This document shows positions 27,348 through 40,308 of a DNA stretch of 64,000 nt, piece after piece. Source of the DNA: Bathymodiolus brooksi (lineage: Eukaryota; Mollusca; Bivalvia; Mytilida; Modiolidae); assembly GCA_963680875.1 (NCBI GenBank), contig OY804578.1, forward strand, positions 26,937,101 through 27,001,100, given 5' to 3'. Each line of letters begins with the position of its first letter. Within the stretch, counting starts at the first letter, position 1. Below the pieces are notes generated by a model, which worked only from the letters and a program-made list of their open reading frames with translations, did no database searches and had not been told where the DNA came from. The translations under genes and the position numbers were made by a program.

Positions 27348-29621
27348 CTAGATCAGAATAACAACGAAGCATGTACATCTAATCAATTTTTTCTCTATTG
27401 ATCACTACAAGAAATATAGAAATTTCAAACCCCAACTAGAATGTTGCTTTTGTGACAAAAGTATATACAGTTAAGGGAAAGGATCTTCTAGAAAGAATAA
27501 AGTTAATTTTAAATTCTGATGCATTTGTGTATGCAAATTTTCTATGGTAATGGCATCAGCATATTCAGTTAGAATTTAAATTAGAGCCCCATCCGGTTTT
27601 CTCCTATTATTCACATGTTTTATTATTTTTAATAAATAAATTTAGTTGAAGTTTTTGTGAATTTTATTTTGTAAAAAATTATCAAATAATGGATTTTAGT
27701 ACAGTATGATTTGCTTTTGTTTAAAAACATTACACCCCTCTCCCCTTTTTATAAAGAAACATCTATAAAATATAACACGAGTTCTGCTCAAGGGTCATTA
27801 CGAGGATGTACTATGCATGTGATAAAATGTTATATTTTTTTCATTATCATCATTTTCTTTCATTTGTCTTTTATAAGATCATTTACATTGAAAAAAGTAT
27901 CACTTGTATCAAGTACATTGACATCAACATGCTCGTGGTGGGTTGCTAGGAGGCGCTATACATAATTTGTATGGTGAATCCACCAATAAAACCGGTGGAC
28001 GGGTTTGAATAGCCTTATATGTTAAAAAACAGTTGAAAGTAATTTTTAATATTCCAAGATTTACCATTGCATATGAAAATATGACTGTTTTTTTTTTCTC
28101 AAGTTCATTCGATAAATTTAGTAGACCATTACAGTTGATTCTTGTTTTGTTATACCTTCATGGAACAACTTTACATGTATTTCGACAGAAAAGTCAGCTT
28201 ACCAGGATTATTTTTATAGTAATATAATTGCTCCTTACTTAATACTGTTGTGGTTCCATATAATCTCATTGGACTCATCTGTTAAATTATATTTGATCAA
28301 TTTAATAGCTGTAGATATAATAAACAATTATTCTGACTAATTTCAACATTTTTAATACAAAATAATATTTGTTTTATTGAGAAAACGCATTTACTTACAC
28401 TCGTTCTATAAATAGAATGTTAAAAATTACGGAGTATGTGATGATTCTAGTTATCTCCCTTGAATCCAACCAAAATGTGACACGATCCATCTGACAGAAA
28501 AAAGTTCTATTGTATGTTTAATTACAGAAAATGTTTCTTTGAAATACTAATATAGAAATCTATGGAACTATATATATGATTTTCCATCACCCTTTCGGCA
28601 AATATTTTAATTTTTTATTTTTAATTTGTTTTTTAAAAACTTCCGCCATTTCCGTGTCGTTTTAATTTCTGCATTACTCCTTTGTTACAAGAAGTTCAAG
28701 CACGGGGCCTCAAATTTATATGAAAGAAACAATGTTCTATGTTTTTCTCGCTTCTTCGGTTATATTTGACGCTCGCAACGATTAAAACGAGTGAATTTTC
28801 AACACTTGGTCGATGTATTATAAAACGTGTCCGATTCCGGTAAAAAATGTACGTGACAAATTAATTGAAATGACGCCATTATCGAGTCTGCTCTCCGACT
28901 GGTCACGCTGGCTGTCCTACTGTTCGGCGCAACTTTTTTACTAAAGATGACGGAAACTTCACCGCAGATCTACTAAAGTTATAATATTACATGATTTCAA
29001 CACATACATATAGGTCTAACGTAAATAAACATTCACTCAGTGCTAGTAGTCATGAATAAATTAAACACAAGATGTCAATTACACTGTGGACATATCCTTA
29101 AAATCGGTAAAGCGCTTTACATCTTGTAACCACTATTAACAAAGATCTTTTTTATTTACAAGTGTGTACACATAACACACTACATAATAGAAAAACAAAC
29201 CACAAATTAATATTATTCTCAACTGTATGATATTTAATTTAGAGTGTATCATTTGTATTAGAAATTATAAAGATATGATTCACATTAAGTTTAATTATTC
29301 TTGATTATAAAATTATCTTACAGTGCATTTTCAATTTTTTCCAATGTAAGGGAAGTTAATTTTGTGTGTCCAATACACAATGGAAGTTGTCACAAACAAC
29401 AAATGATCAATAATGACAAGTTAAATCATGGGAAACCGCAGTTACAATTATGAATTGATTCCTTAAATGAAATGTTTCTTTCTATGTGGACAGCCCATGA
29501 ACAATGCAATATTACTTTTATACTTTTAAAAACCCGACGGGAAGAAGGGCATCAGTTCGTGAATTTATTACCAGACAGACATGCACAATTTGTGATTATA
29601 CAGTGGTTATATGTGTCGTAC

Positions 29622-30125
29622 CAAAACTAGCAAATCTCCTCATGCATTCGCAATGTGCTCTATCAGAACCGATCTCCTCAAGCAGGAAAACGAGAAAATT
29701 GACAGTTTTTAGATTTATCTAGACTTCAATTTACTTCTGACGAATCGGAATTTATCACCGATTACATTTAGACTCCCATGATGAAAAAATATTGAAAATT
29801 TAACTTGCATCTTTGTCAAGAACAACTTAGAAATGTAAGAGTGTCACAATTTTCGTCATGTTTTTCGTGGGACGATTGATTTTGCGAGAGTTACACTTCA
29901 TATACAAGAATAAACTATGCATGCTTCTAATCGTGAAAGCATTCGCCACAGCATAGCATTCTCTGATTTTGCAATATTCTAGCAGTAAAAAAGAAAATTT
30001 CAATTTTTGACATGTACATACCTTGCGAAGCGTCTTCGTGAACTCTCCTCCACCAAAACCGGAAGCTATCCTCACGAATTTCTTTGCAGAACCAAGTGTT
30101 CTGCTTGTGCCGATTACCAGCCGTG
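29622..30125 (-). repeat. Element A2 right TIR
   Basis: Inverted partner of 21716-22219, equal length, near-identical to the A1 right arm. Confidence 0.9.
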
Positions 30126-30130
30126 ATATG

Positions 30131-32126
30131 GTGATATAATTATTGGAATTTTTTCAATCCTACAAATCTTTCCTCATAAATGTTGGTAGATTCAGTTAGA
30201 ATACATATGAATTGTACTTATGAAACAATATAAGGCTGTGGAAAGCAGATTTAATTGAAAATTATGTTATTAAAATTTGGTAATTTAAGCCATCCCGGGA
30301 AAATTATATTGACTGCTCAGCATTTTCTGTTAAATTTTTCAACTTTTCAATTTGGATTTCTTATTTTAGAGTATTATTTGGCTGTAACAGTACATTTGAA
30401 CATCCAGCTTACTTAAACAGTGGGAACAAATTATGTGGAAGCATATATTTATTGAGTTTTGTGAAAAATTATAGTTTTGCGACCATAAGAAATTCCAAGA
30501 CTTGAATATCAATAAATCTTATTTTTGCATATTTGATGGAATTAGAAGGAATTTCAACTGACCAAAAACTTATTTTATGCCTTAAACTTGATAATTTATG
30601 GGGTTCAAGCATGAATTAACAAAATTAAGAATGATGTAAACTCATTTTATGGACTAAGAAAAAGGGGGGGGGGGCTAAATGCAAACATTTCATAGTATTT
30701 AGCTATTAAATATACAACTGAGGCAAATATGTGTGTAAAAATTGCTTATTATGTTAGAAATTAGCTTAATAAATGCAATATATTAGAGAATAAGTATGTT
30801 GTGGTATATTACACAATCTGAACTCAACAGCTGTAAATAAAGATATTTTCATCAAAAACCTTCAAGGGGGTAACTTTGCACTTGCACATTTATTCTTGCA
30901 AATATGAGACAGCCACATACCATAGAGGGTTGTTTGCGGTTGATATTGCCTAAGGAATAGAAATAAGGCCAACAAAGGGTTAGAGAAGCAAGTTGTGTTG
31001 CTCTTTAGGTGTCAAACCTATAATTCACCAATCAGAGCTTAGAACATATACAAAAGTAGTCTCTTTTAAAGAAAATAGTTCCTTTCGCTTTGTTGTATTG
31101 TGACAAATACTGAATGGAATGGAATAATTAAAATTGATAATTGAAGTTAAATATATAGGGATTATCCTGAGACCAAATATGATGCAATTAGTTGTATTTT
31201 AATACCTCTATGGAAGATTTGATGCATGACCTATAATATTGAATTTCCTGGGGATGACCAAGCTATTTTTAGAGTAGGTGTTTTCCATAGCCTGGCATTT
31301 CACTGCAAGACTTTAAACATCCCCTGATATTTTAACAGAATGTAGAGGAATCATGTATGTTTCAGAAAATATATGGTCTTAGAAAGGTTAAACTTAAGAT
31401 AAAATAGCCAGGCAAGCTCCAAAAAACACAAATTGAGTAGAAAATGTTAAAGAAATTAATAATAGGTTTCACACCTTAAGGCAAAAAACATCAAATTGAA
31501 CTTTTGTTGCTATCGTGTTCAAATTAGCCTAAAAATGTCACAAAAGACACAGAGTGACATTTTTCATACAAAAATGTTACAAAATGCATTGTGGTGTCTG
31601 ATTATATGGTCGAAATGCATGTTATGTAATATTTTGGAATATTGCTCCCAAACACTGGATATACATGGATAATTAAGGGTAATAACAAAATTACCGAACT
31701 CCGAACAATCTTACAAAGGGAAAGTTAAAACTCATAATTATATAAACCGACAAAATCAGTCAACAACCGGAAAACTGAAAACCGTAATGACCCTGACTTG
31801 GTACAGGCATTTCTAAAGAAATGGTGGGTTAAATCAGATTTTATGGCGCCAAACCTCCCGCTCTCATTACGGTTCAAAAGATCCGGCTGTCACTGTAACA
31901 GTATTTAAACACAGTAACAAAATAGGTAAAACAGTTGTCAAAGCAGTACCATATTCGGTGACGTAAATGTCAAAAATATTTTTACGTCACACATTGACAA
32001 AAAAAATTAGAGGGTATTGCAACTCATTTTATTTTTATTTATGACTTTATAGTTATTGGGGATATGTGATTGAATGTGATTTTGCAGTAGAAGGGCATAT
32101 AATATTGAAAATATTGTTGCTATTAA
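30131..32126 (+). repeat. Satellite monomer 8 (long, split by element A2)
   Basis: The first 54 bp lie at 21662-21715. The rest resumes after element A2 and its ATATG duplicate. Penelope-related segment at 31671-32008; G11 at 30664-30674. It matches monomer 4 closely up to about 31.1 kb, then follows the monomer 9-15 type. Confidence 0.93.
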
Positions 32127-34171
32127 GGAATTTTTTTAAATCTTCAAGCGCCAGTTTGTCGACTTCAAATATAGAATATGGTGATAAAATTATTGGAATT
32201 TGTTTAATTCTACAAATCTTTCCTCATAAATTTTGGTAGATTCAGTTAGAATACATGTGAATTGTACTTATGAAACAATATAAGGTTGTGGAAAGCAGTT
32301 TTAATTGAAAATGATGTTATTAAAATTTGGTAATTTAAGCCATCTCGTGAAAATTATATTGACTGCTCAGCATTTTCTGTTAAATTTTTCAAATTGTCAA
32401 TTTGGATTTTATGTTTTAGAGTATTATTTGGCTGTAACAGTACATTTGAACATCCAGCTTGCTTAAACAGTGGGAAAAAATTATGTAGAAGCATATATTT
32501 ATTGAGTTTTGGGAAAAATTATAGTTTTGCACCATAAGAAATTCCAAGACTTGAATATCAATAAATCTTATTTTTGCATATTTGATGGAATTAGAAGGAA
32601 TTTCAACTGAACAAAAACTTATTTTATGCCTTAAACTTGATAATTTATGGGGTTCAAGCATGAATTAACAAAATTAAGAATGATGTGAACTCATTTTATG
32701 GATTAAAAGGGGGGGGGGGCTAAATGCAAACATTTCATAGTATTTAGCTATTAAATATACAACTGAGGCATATATATGTGTAAAAATTGCTTATTATGTT
32801 AGAAATTAGCTTAATAACTGCAATATATTAGAGAATAAGTATGTTGTGGTATATTACACAATCTGAACTCAACAGCTGTAAATAAAGATATTTTCATCAA
32901 AAACCTTCAAGGGGGTAACTTTGCACTTGCACACTTATTCTTGCAAATATGAGACAGCCACATACCATAAAAGGTTGTTTGCGGTTGATATTGCCTAAGG
33001 AATAGAAATAAGGCCAACAAAGGGTTAGAGAAGCAAGTTGTGTTGCTCTTTAGGTGTCAAACCTATAATTCACCAATCAGAGCTTAGAACATATACAAAA
33101 GTAGTCTCTTTTAAAGAAAATAGTTCCTTTCGCTTTGTTGTATTGTGACAAATACTGAATGGAATGGAATAATTAAAATTGATAATTGAAGTTAAATATA
33201 TAAGGATTATCTTGAGACCAAATATGATGCATTTAGTTGTATTTTAATACCTCTATGGAAGATTTGATGCATGACCTATGACATTGAATTTCCCGGGGAT
33301 GACCAAGCTATTTTTAGAGTAGGTGTTTTCCATAGCCTGGCATTTCACTGCAAGACTTTAAACATCCCCTGATATTTTAACAGAATGTAGAGGAATCATG
33401 TATGTTTCAGAAAATATATGGTCTTAGAAAGGTTAAACTTAAGATAAAATAGCCAGGCAAGCTCCAAAAAGCACAAATTGAGTAGAAAATGTTAAAGAAA
33501 TTAATAATAGGTTTCACACCTTAAGGCAAAAAACATCAAATTGAACATTTGTTGCTATCGTGTTCAAATTAGCCTAAAAATATCACAAAAGACACAGAGT
33601 GACATTTTTCATACAAAAATGTTGCAAAATGCATTGTGGTGTCTGATTATATGGTCGAAATGCATGTTGTGTAATATTTTGGAATATTGCTCCCAAACAC
33701 TGGATATACATGGATAATTAAGGGTAATAACAAAATTACCGAACTCCGAACAATCTTACAAAGGGAAAGTCAAAACTCATAATTATATAAACAGACAAAA
33801 TCAGTCAACAACCGGAAAACTGAAAACCGTAATGACCCTGACTTGGTACAGGCATTTCTAAAGAAATGGTGGGTTAAATCAGATTTTATGGCGCCAAACC
33901 TCTCGCTCTCATTACGGTTCAAAAGATCCGGCTGTCACTGTAACAGTATTTAAACACAGTAACAAAATAGGTAAAACAGTTGTCAAAGCAGTACCATATT
34001 CGGTGACGTAAATGTCAAAAATATTTTTACGTCACACATTGACAAAAAAAATTAGAGGGTATTGCAACTCATTTTATTTTTATTTATGACTTTATAGTTA
34101 TTGGGGATATGTGATTGAATGTGATTTTGCAGTAGAAGGGCATATAATATTGAAAATATTGTTGCTATTAA
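32127..34171 (+). repeat. Satellite monomer 9 (long)
   Basis: 2045 bp. Penelope-related segment at 33716-34053; G11 at 32709-32719. Private marks shared with monomer 11: CTTCAAGCGCCAG at the start, TTATGTAGAAGC, and CCTATGACATTG. Confidence 0.94.
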
Positions 34172-36216
34172 GGAATTTTTTTAAATCTTCATACGCCAGT
34201 TTGTCGACTTCAAATATAGAATATGGTGATAAAATTATTGGAATTTGTTCAATCCTACAAATCTTTCCTCATAAATTTTGGTAGATTCAGTTAGAATACA
34301 TGTGAATTGTACTTCTGAAACAATATAAGGTTGTGGAAAGCAGTTTTAATTGAATATTATGTTATTAAAATTTGGTAATTTAAGCCATCTCGGGAAAATT
34401 ATATTGACTGCTCAGCATTTTCTGTTAAATTTTTCAAATTGTCAATTTGGATTTCATGTTTTAGAGTATTATTTGGCTGTAACAGTACATTTGAACATCC
34501 AGCTTGCTTAAACAGTGGGAAAAAATTATGTGGAAGCAAATATTTATTGAGTTTTGGGAAAAATTATAGTTTTGCACCATAAGAAATTCCAAGACTTGAA
34601 TATCAATAAATCTTATTTTTGCATATTTGATGGAATTAGAAGGAATTTCAACTGAACAAAAACTTATTTTATGCCTTAAACTTGATAATTTATGGGGTTC
34701 AAGCATGAATTAACAAAATTAAGAATGATGTGAACTCATTTTATGGATTAAAAGGGGGGGGGGGCTAAATGCAAACATTTCATAGTATTTAGCTATTAAA
34801 TATACAACTGAGGCATATATATGTGTAAACATTGCTTATTATGTTAGAAATTAGCTTAATAACTGCAATATATTAGAGAATAAGCATGTTGTGGTATATT
34901 ACACAATCTGAACTCAACAGCTGTAAATAAAGATATTTTCATCAAAAACCTTCAAGGGGGTAACTTTGCACTTGCACATTTATTCTTGCAAATATGAGAC
35001 AGCAACATACCATAGAGGGTTGTTTGCGGTTGATATTGCCTAAGGAATAGAAATAAGGCCAACAAAGGGTTAGAGAAGCAAGTTGTGTTGCTCTTTAGGT
35101 GTCAAACCTATAATTCACCAATCAGAGCTTAGAACATATACAAAAGTAGTCTCTTTTAAAGAAAATAGTTCCTTTCGCTTTGTTGTATTGTGACAAATAC
35201 TGAATGGAATGGAATAATTAAAATTGATAATTGAAGTTAAATATATAAGGATTATCTTGAGACCAAATATGATGCATTTAGTTGTATTTTAATACCTCTA
35301 TGGAAGATTTGATGCATGACCTATAATATTGAATTTCCTGGGGATGACCAAGCTATTTTTAGAGTAGGTGTTTTCCATAGCCTGGCATTTCACTGCAAGA
35401 CTTTAAACATCCCCTGATATTTTCACAGAATGTAGAGGAATCATGTATGTTTCAGAAAATATATGGTCTTAGAAAGGTTAAACTTAAGATAAAATAGCCA
35501 GGCAAGCTCCAAAAAACACAAATTGAGTAGAAAATGTTAAAGAAATTAATAATAGGTTTCACACCTTAAGGCAAAAAACATCAAGTTGAACTTTTGTTGC
35601 TATCGTGTTCAAATTAGCCTAAAAATGTCACAAAAGACACAGAGTGAAATTTTTCATACAAAAATGTTACAAAATGCATTGTGGTGTCTGATTATATGGT
35701 CGAAATGCATGTTATGTAATATTTTGGAATATTGCTCCCAAACACTGGATATACATGGATAATTAAGGGTAATAACAAAATTACCGAACTCCGAACAATC
35801 TTACAAAGGGAAAGTCAAAACTCATAATTATATAAACCGACAAAATCAGTCAACAACCGGAAAACTGAAAACCGTAATGACCCTGACTTGGTACAGGCAT
35901 TTCTAAAGAAATGGTGGGTTAAATCAGATTTTATGGCGCCAAACCTCCCGCTCTCATTACGGTTCAAAAGATCCGGCTGTCACTGTAACAGTATTTAAAC
36001 ACAGTAACAAAATAGGTAAAACAGTTGTCAAAGCAGTACCATATTCGGTGACGTAAATGTCAAAAATATTTTTACGTCACACATTGATAAAAAAAATTAG
36101 AGGGTATTGCAACTCATTTTATTTTTATTTATGACTTTATAGTTATTGGGGATATGTGATTGAATGTGATTTTGCAGTAGAAGGGCATATAATATTGAAA
36201 ATATTGTTGCTATTAA
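34172..36216 (+). repeat. Satellite monomer 10 (long)
   Basis: 2045 bp. Penelope-related segment at 35761-36098; G11 at 34754-34764. Private marks shared with monomer 12: CTTCATACGCCAG, GAAGCAAATATTT, and GACAGCAACATACCATAGAGG. Confidence 0.94.
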
Positions 36217-38262
36217 GGAATTTTTTTAAATCTTCAAGCGCCAGTTTGTCGACTTCAAATATAGAATATGGTGATAAAATTATTGGAATTTGTTTAATCC
36301 TACAAATCTTTCCTCATAAATTTTGGTAGATTCAGTTAGAATACATGTGAATTGTACTTATGAAACAATATAAGGTTGTGGAAAGCAGTTTTAATTGAAA
36401 ATTATGTTATTAAAATTTGGTAATTTAAGCCATCTCGTGAAAATTATATTGACTGCTCAGCATTTTCTGTTAAATTTTTCAAATTGTCAATTTGGATTTT
36501 ATGTTTTAGAGTATTATTTGGCTGTAACAGTACATTTGAACATCCAGCTTGCTTAAACAGTGGGAAAAAATTATGTAGAAGCATATATTTATTGAGTTTT
36601 GGGAAAAATTATAGTTTTGCACCATAAGAAATTCCAAGACTTGAATATCAATAAATCTTATTTTTGCATATTTGATGGAATTAGAAGGAATTTCAACTGA
36701 ACAAAAACTTATTTTATGCCTTAAACTTGATAATTTATGGGGTTCAAGCATGAATTAACAAAATTAAGAATGATGTGAACTCATTTTATGGATTAAAAGG
36801 GGGGGGGGGGCTAAATGCAAACATTTCATAGTATTTAGCTATTAAATATACAACTGAGGCATATATATGTGTAAAAATTGCTTATTATGTTAGAAATTAG
36901 CTTAATAACTGCAATATATTAGAGAATAAGTATGTTGTGGTATATTACACAATCTGAACTCAACAGCTGTAAATAAAGATATTTTCATCAAAAACCTTCA
37001 AGGGGGTAACTTTGCACTTGCACACTTATTCTTGCAAATATGAGACAGCCACATACCATAAAAGGTTGTTTGCGGTTGATATTGCCTAAGGAATAGAAAT
37101 AAGGCCAACAAAGGGTTAGAGAAGCAAGTTGTGTTGCTCTTTAGGTGTCAAACCTATAATTCACCAATCAGAGCTTAGAACATATACAAAAGTAGTCTCT
37201 TTTAAAGAAAAAAGTTCCTTTCGCTTTGTTGTATTGTTACAAATACTGAATGGAATGGAATAATTAAAATTGATAATTGAAGTTAAATATATAAGGATTA
37301 TCTTGAGACCAAATATGATGCATTTAGTTGTATTTTAATACCTCTATGGAAGATTTGATGCATGACCTATGACATTGAATTTCCCGGGGATGACCAAGCT
37401 ATTTTTAGAGTAGGTGTTTTCCATAGCCTGGCATTTCACTGCAAGACTTTAAACATCCCCTGATATTTTAACAGAATGTAGAGGAATCATGTATGTTTCA
37501 GAAAATATATGGTCTTAGAAATGTTAAACTTAAGATAAAATAGCCAGGCAAGCTCCAAAAAGCACAAATTGAGTAGAAAATGTTAAAGAAATTAATTAAA
37601 GGTTTCACACCTTAAGGCAAAAAACATCAAATTGAACATTTGTTGCTATCGTGTTCAAATTAGCCTAAAAATATCACAAAAGACACAGAGTGACATTTTT
37701 CATACAAAAATGTTGCAAAATGCATTGTGGTGTCTGATTATATGGTCGAAATGCATGTTGTGTAATATTTTGGAATATTGCTCCCAAACACTGGATATAC
37801 ATGGATAATTAAGGGTAATAACAAAATTACCGAACTCCGAACAATCTTACAAAGGGAAAGTCAAAACTCATAATTATATAAACAGACAAAATCAGTCAAC
37901 AACCGGAAAACTGAAAACCGTAATGACCCTGACTTGGTACAGGCATTTCTAAAGAAATGGTGGGTTAAATCAGATTTTATGGCGCCAAACCTCTCGCTCT
38001 CATTACGGTTCAAAAGATCCGGCTGTCACTGTAACAGTATTTAAACACAGTAACAAAATAGGTAAAACAGTTGTCAAAGCAGTACCATATTCGGTGACGT
38101 AAATGTCAAAAATATTTTTACGTCACACATTGACAAAAAAAATTAGAGGGTATTGCAACTCATTTTATTTTTATTTATGACTTTATAGTTATTGGGGATA
38201 TGTGATTGAATGTGATTTTGCAGTAGAAGGGCATATAATATTGAAAATATTGTTGCTATTAA
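36217..38262 (+). repeat. Satellite monomer 11 (long)
   Basis: 2046 bp. Penelope-related segment at 37807-38144; G12 at 36799-36810. Nearest relative is monomer 9, two units upstream. Confidence 0.94.
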
Positions 38263-40308
38263 GGAATTTTTTTAAATCTTCATACGCCAGTTTGTCGACT
38301 TCAAATATAGAATATGGTGATAAAATTATTGGAATTTGTTCAATCCTACAAATCTTTCCTCATAAATTTTGGTAGATTCAGTTAGAATACATGTGAATTG
38401 TACTTCTGAAACAATATAAGGTTGTGGAAAGCAGTTTTAATTGAATATTATGTTATTAAAATTTGGTAATTTAAGCCATCTCGGGAAAATTATATTGACT
38501 GCTCAGCATTTTCTGTTAAATTTTTCAAATTGTCAATTTGGATTTCATGTTTTAGAGTATTATTTGGCTGTAACAGTACATTTGAACATCCAGCTTGCTT
38601 AAACAGTGGGAAAAAATTATGTGGAAGCAAATATTTATTGAGTTTTGGGAAAAATTATAGTTTTGCACCATAAGAAATTCCAAGACTTGAATATCAATAA
38701 ATCTTATTTTTGCATATTTGATGGAATTAGAAGGAATTTCAACTGAACAAAAACTTATTTTATGCCTTAAACTTGATAATTTATGGGGTTCAAGCATGAA
38801 TTAACAAAATTAAGAATGATGTGAACTCATTTTATGGATTAAAAGGGGGGGGGGGGCTAAATGCAAACATTTCATAGTATTTAGCTATTAAATATACAAC
38901 TGAGGCATATATATGTGTAAAAATTGCTTATTATGTTAGAAATTAGCTTAATAACTGCAATATATTAGAGAATAAGTATGTTGTGGTATATTACACAATC
39001 TGAACTCAACAGCTGTAAATAAAGATATTTTCATCAAAAACCTTCAAGGGGGTAACTTTGCACTTGCACATTTATTCTTGCAAATATGAGACAGCAACAT
39101 ACCATAGAGGGTTGTTTGCGGTTGATATTGCCTAAGGAATAGAAATAAGGCCAACAAAGGGTTAGAGAAGCAAGTTGTGTTGCTCTTTAGGTGTCAAACC
39201 TATAATTCACCAATCAGAGCTTAGAACATATACAAAAGTAGTCTCTTTTAAAGAAAATAGTTCCTTTCGCTTTGTTGTATTGTGACAAATACTGAATGGA
39301 ATGGAATAATTAAAATTGATAATTGAAGTTAAATATATAAGGATTATCCTGAGACGAAATATGATGCATTTAGTTGTATTTTAATACCTCTATGGAAGAT
39401 TTGATGCATGACCTATAATATTGAATTTCCTGGGGATGACCAAGCTATTTTTAGAGTAGGTGTTTTCCATAGCCTGGCATTTCACTGCAAGACTTTAAAC
39501 ATCCCCTGATATTTTCACAGAATGTAGAGGAATCATGTATGTTTCAGAAAATATATGGTCTTAGAAAGGTTAAACTTAAGATAAAATAGCCAGGCAAGCT
39601 CCAAAAAACACAAATTGAGTAGAAAATGTTAAAGAAATTAATAATAGGTTTCACACCTTAAGGCAAAAAACATCAAATTGAACTTTTGTTGCTATCGTGT
39701 TCAAATTAGCCTAAAAATGTCACAAAAGACACAGAGTGAAATTTTTCATACAAAAATGTTACAAAATGCATTGTGGTGTCTGATTATATGGTCGAAATGC
39801 ATGTTATGTAATATTTTGGAATATTGCTCCCAAACACTGGATATACATGGATAATTAAGGGTAATAACAAAATTACCGAACTCCGAACAATCTTACAAAG
39901 GGAAAGTCAAAACTCATAATTATATAAACAGACAAAATCAGTCAACAACCGGAAAACTGAAAACCGTAATGACCCTGACTTGGTACAGGCATTTCTAAAG
40001 AAATAGTGGGTTAAATCAGATTTTATGGCGCCAAACCTCCCGCTCTCATTACGGTTCAAAAGATCCGGCTGTCACTGTAACAGTATTTAAACACAGTAAC
40101 AAAATAGGTAAAACAGTTGTCAAAGCAGTACCATATTCGGTGACGTAAATGTCAAAAATATTTTTACGTCACACATTGACAAAAAAAATTAGAGGGTATT
40201 GCAACTCATTTTATTTTTATTTATGACTTTATAGTTATTGGGGATATGTGATTGAATGTGATTTTGCAGTAGAAGGGCATATGATATTGAAAATATTGTT
40301 GCTATTAA
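38263..40308 (+). repeat. Satellite monomer 12 (long)
   Basis: 2046 bp. Penelope-related segment at 39853-40190; G12 at 38845-38856. Nearest relative is monomer 10, two units upstream. Confidence 0.94.

Larger units (their letters stand above)
21716..30125 (+). mobile_element. Element A2, 8410-bp copy of element A
   Basis: Same ends, same 504-bp arms and the same flanking ATATG (21711-21715 and 30126-30130) at the same monomer position as A1. It is a duplicate of the A1 insertion rather than a new insertion. Interior layout is as in A1: possible exon at 22319-22447, C/T tract near 23399-23416, longer TA run at 23761-23786, minisatellite at 24546-24976, decayed Cys-rich frame at 26880-27347. 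No other gene was seen in 22448-29621. Confidence 0.9.
20900..31100 (+). repeat. Large duplication, unit 2
   Basis: Second copy of the block at 4.7-14.9 kb. Differences inside element A are few: about +98 bp from two extra minisatellite units, -10 bp near 23.5 kb, -20 bp near 27.47 kb, and scattered substitutions. Together these account for the 68-bp length difference. Confidence 0.85.

Noticed and set aside
32416..32661. 81-codon minus-strand frame repeated in most long monomers
   Set aside because: Present only where GGGGTTCAAGCAT replaces GGGGTTAAAGCAT, which otherwise puts a stop right after the ATG. Changes among copies show no coding bias. It follows from satellite homogeneity.
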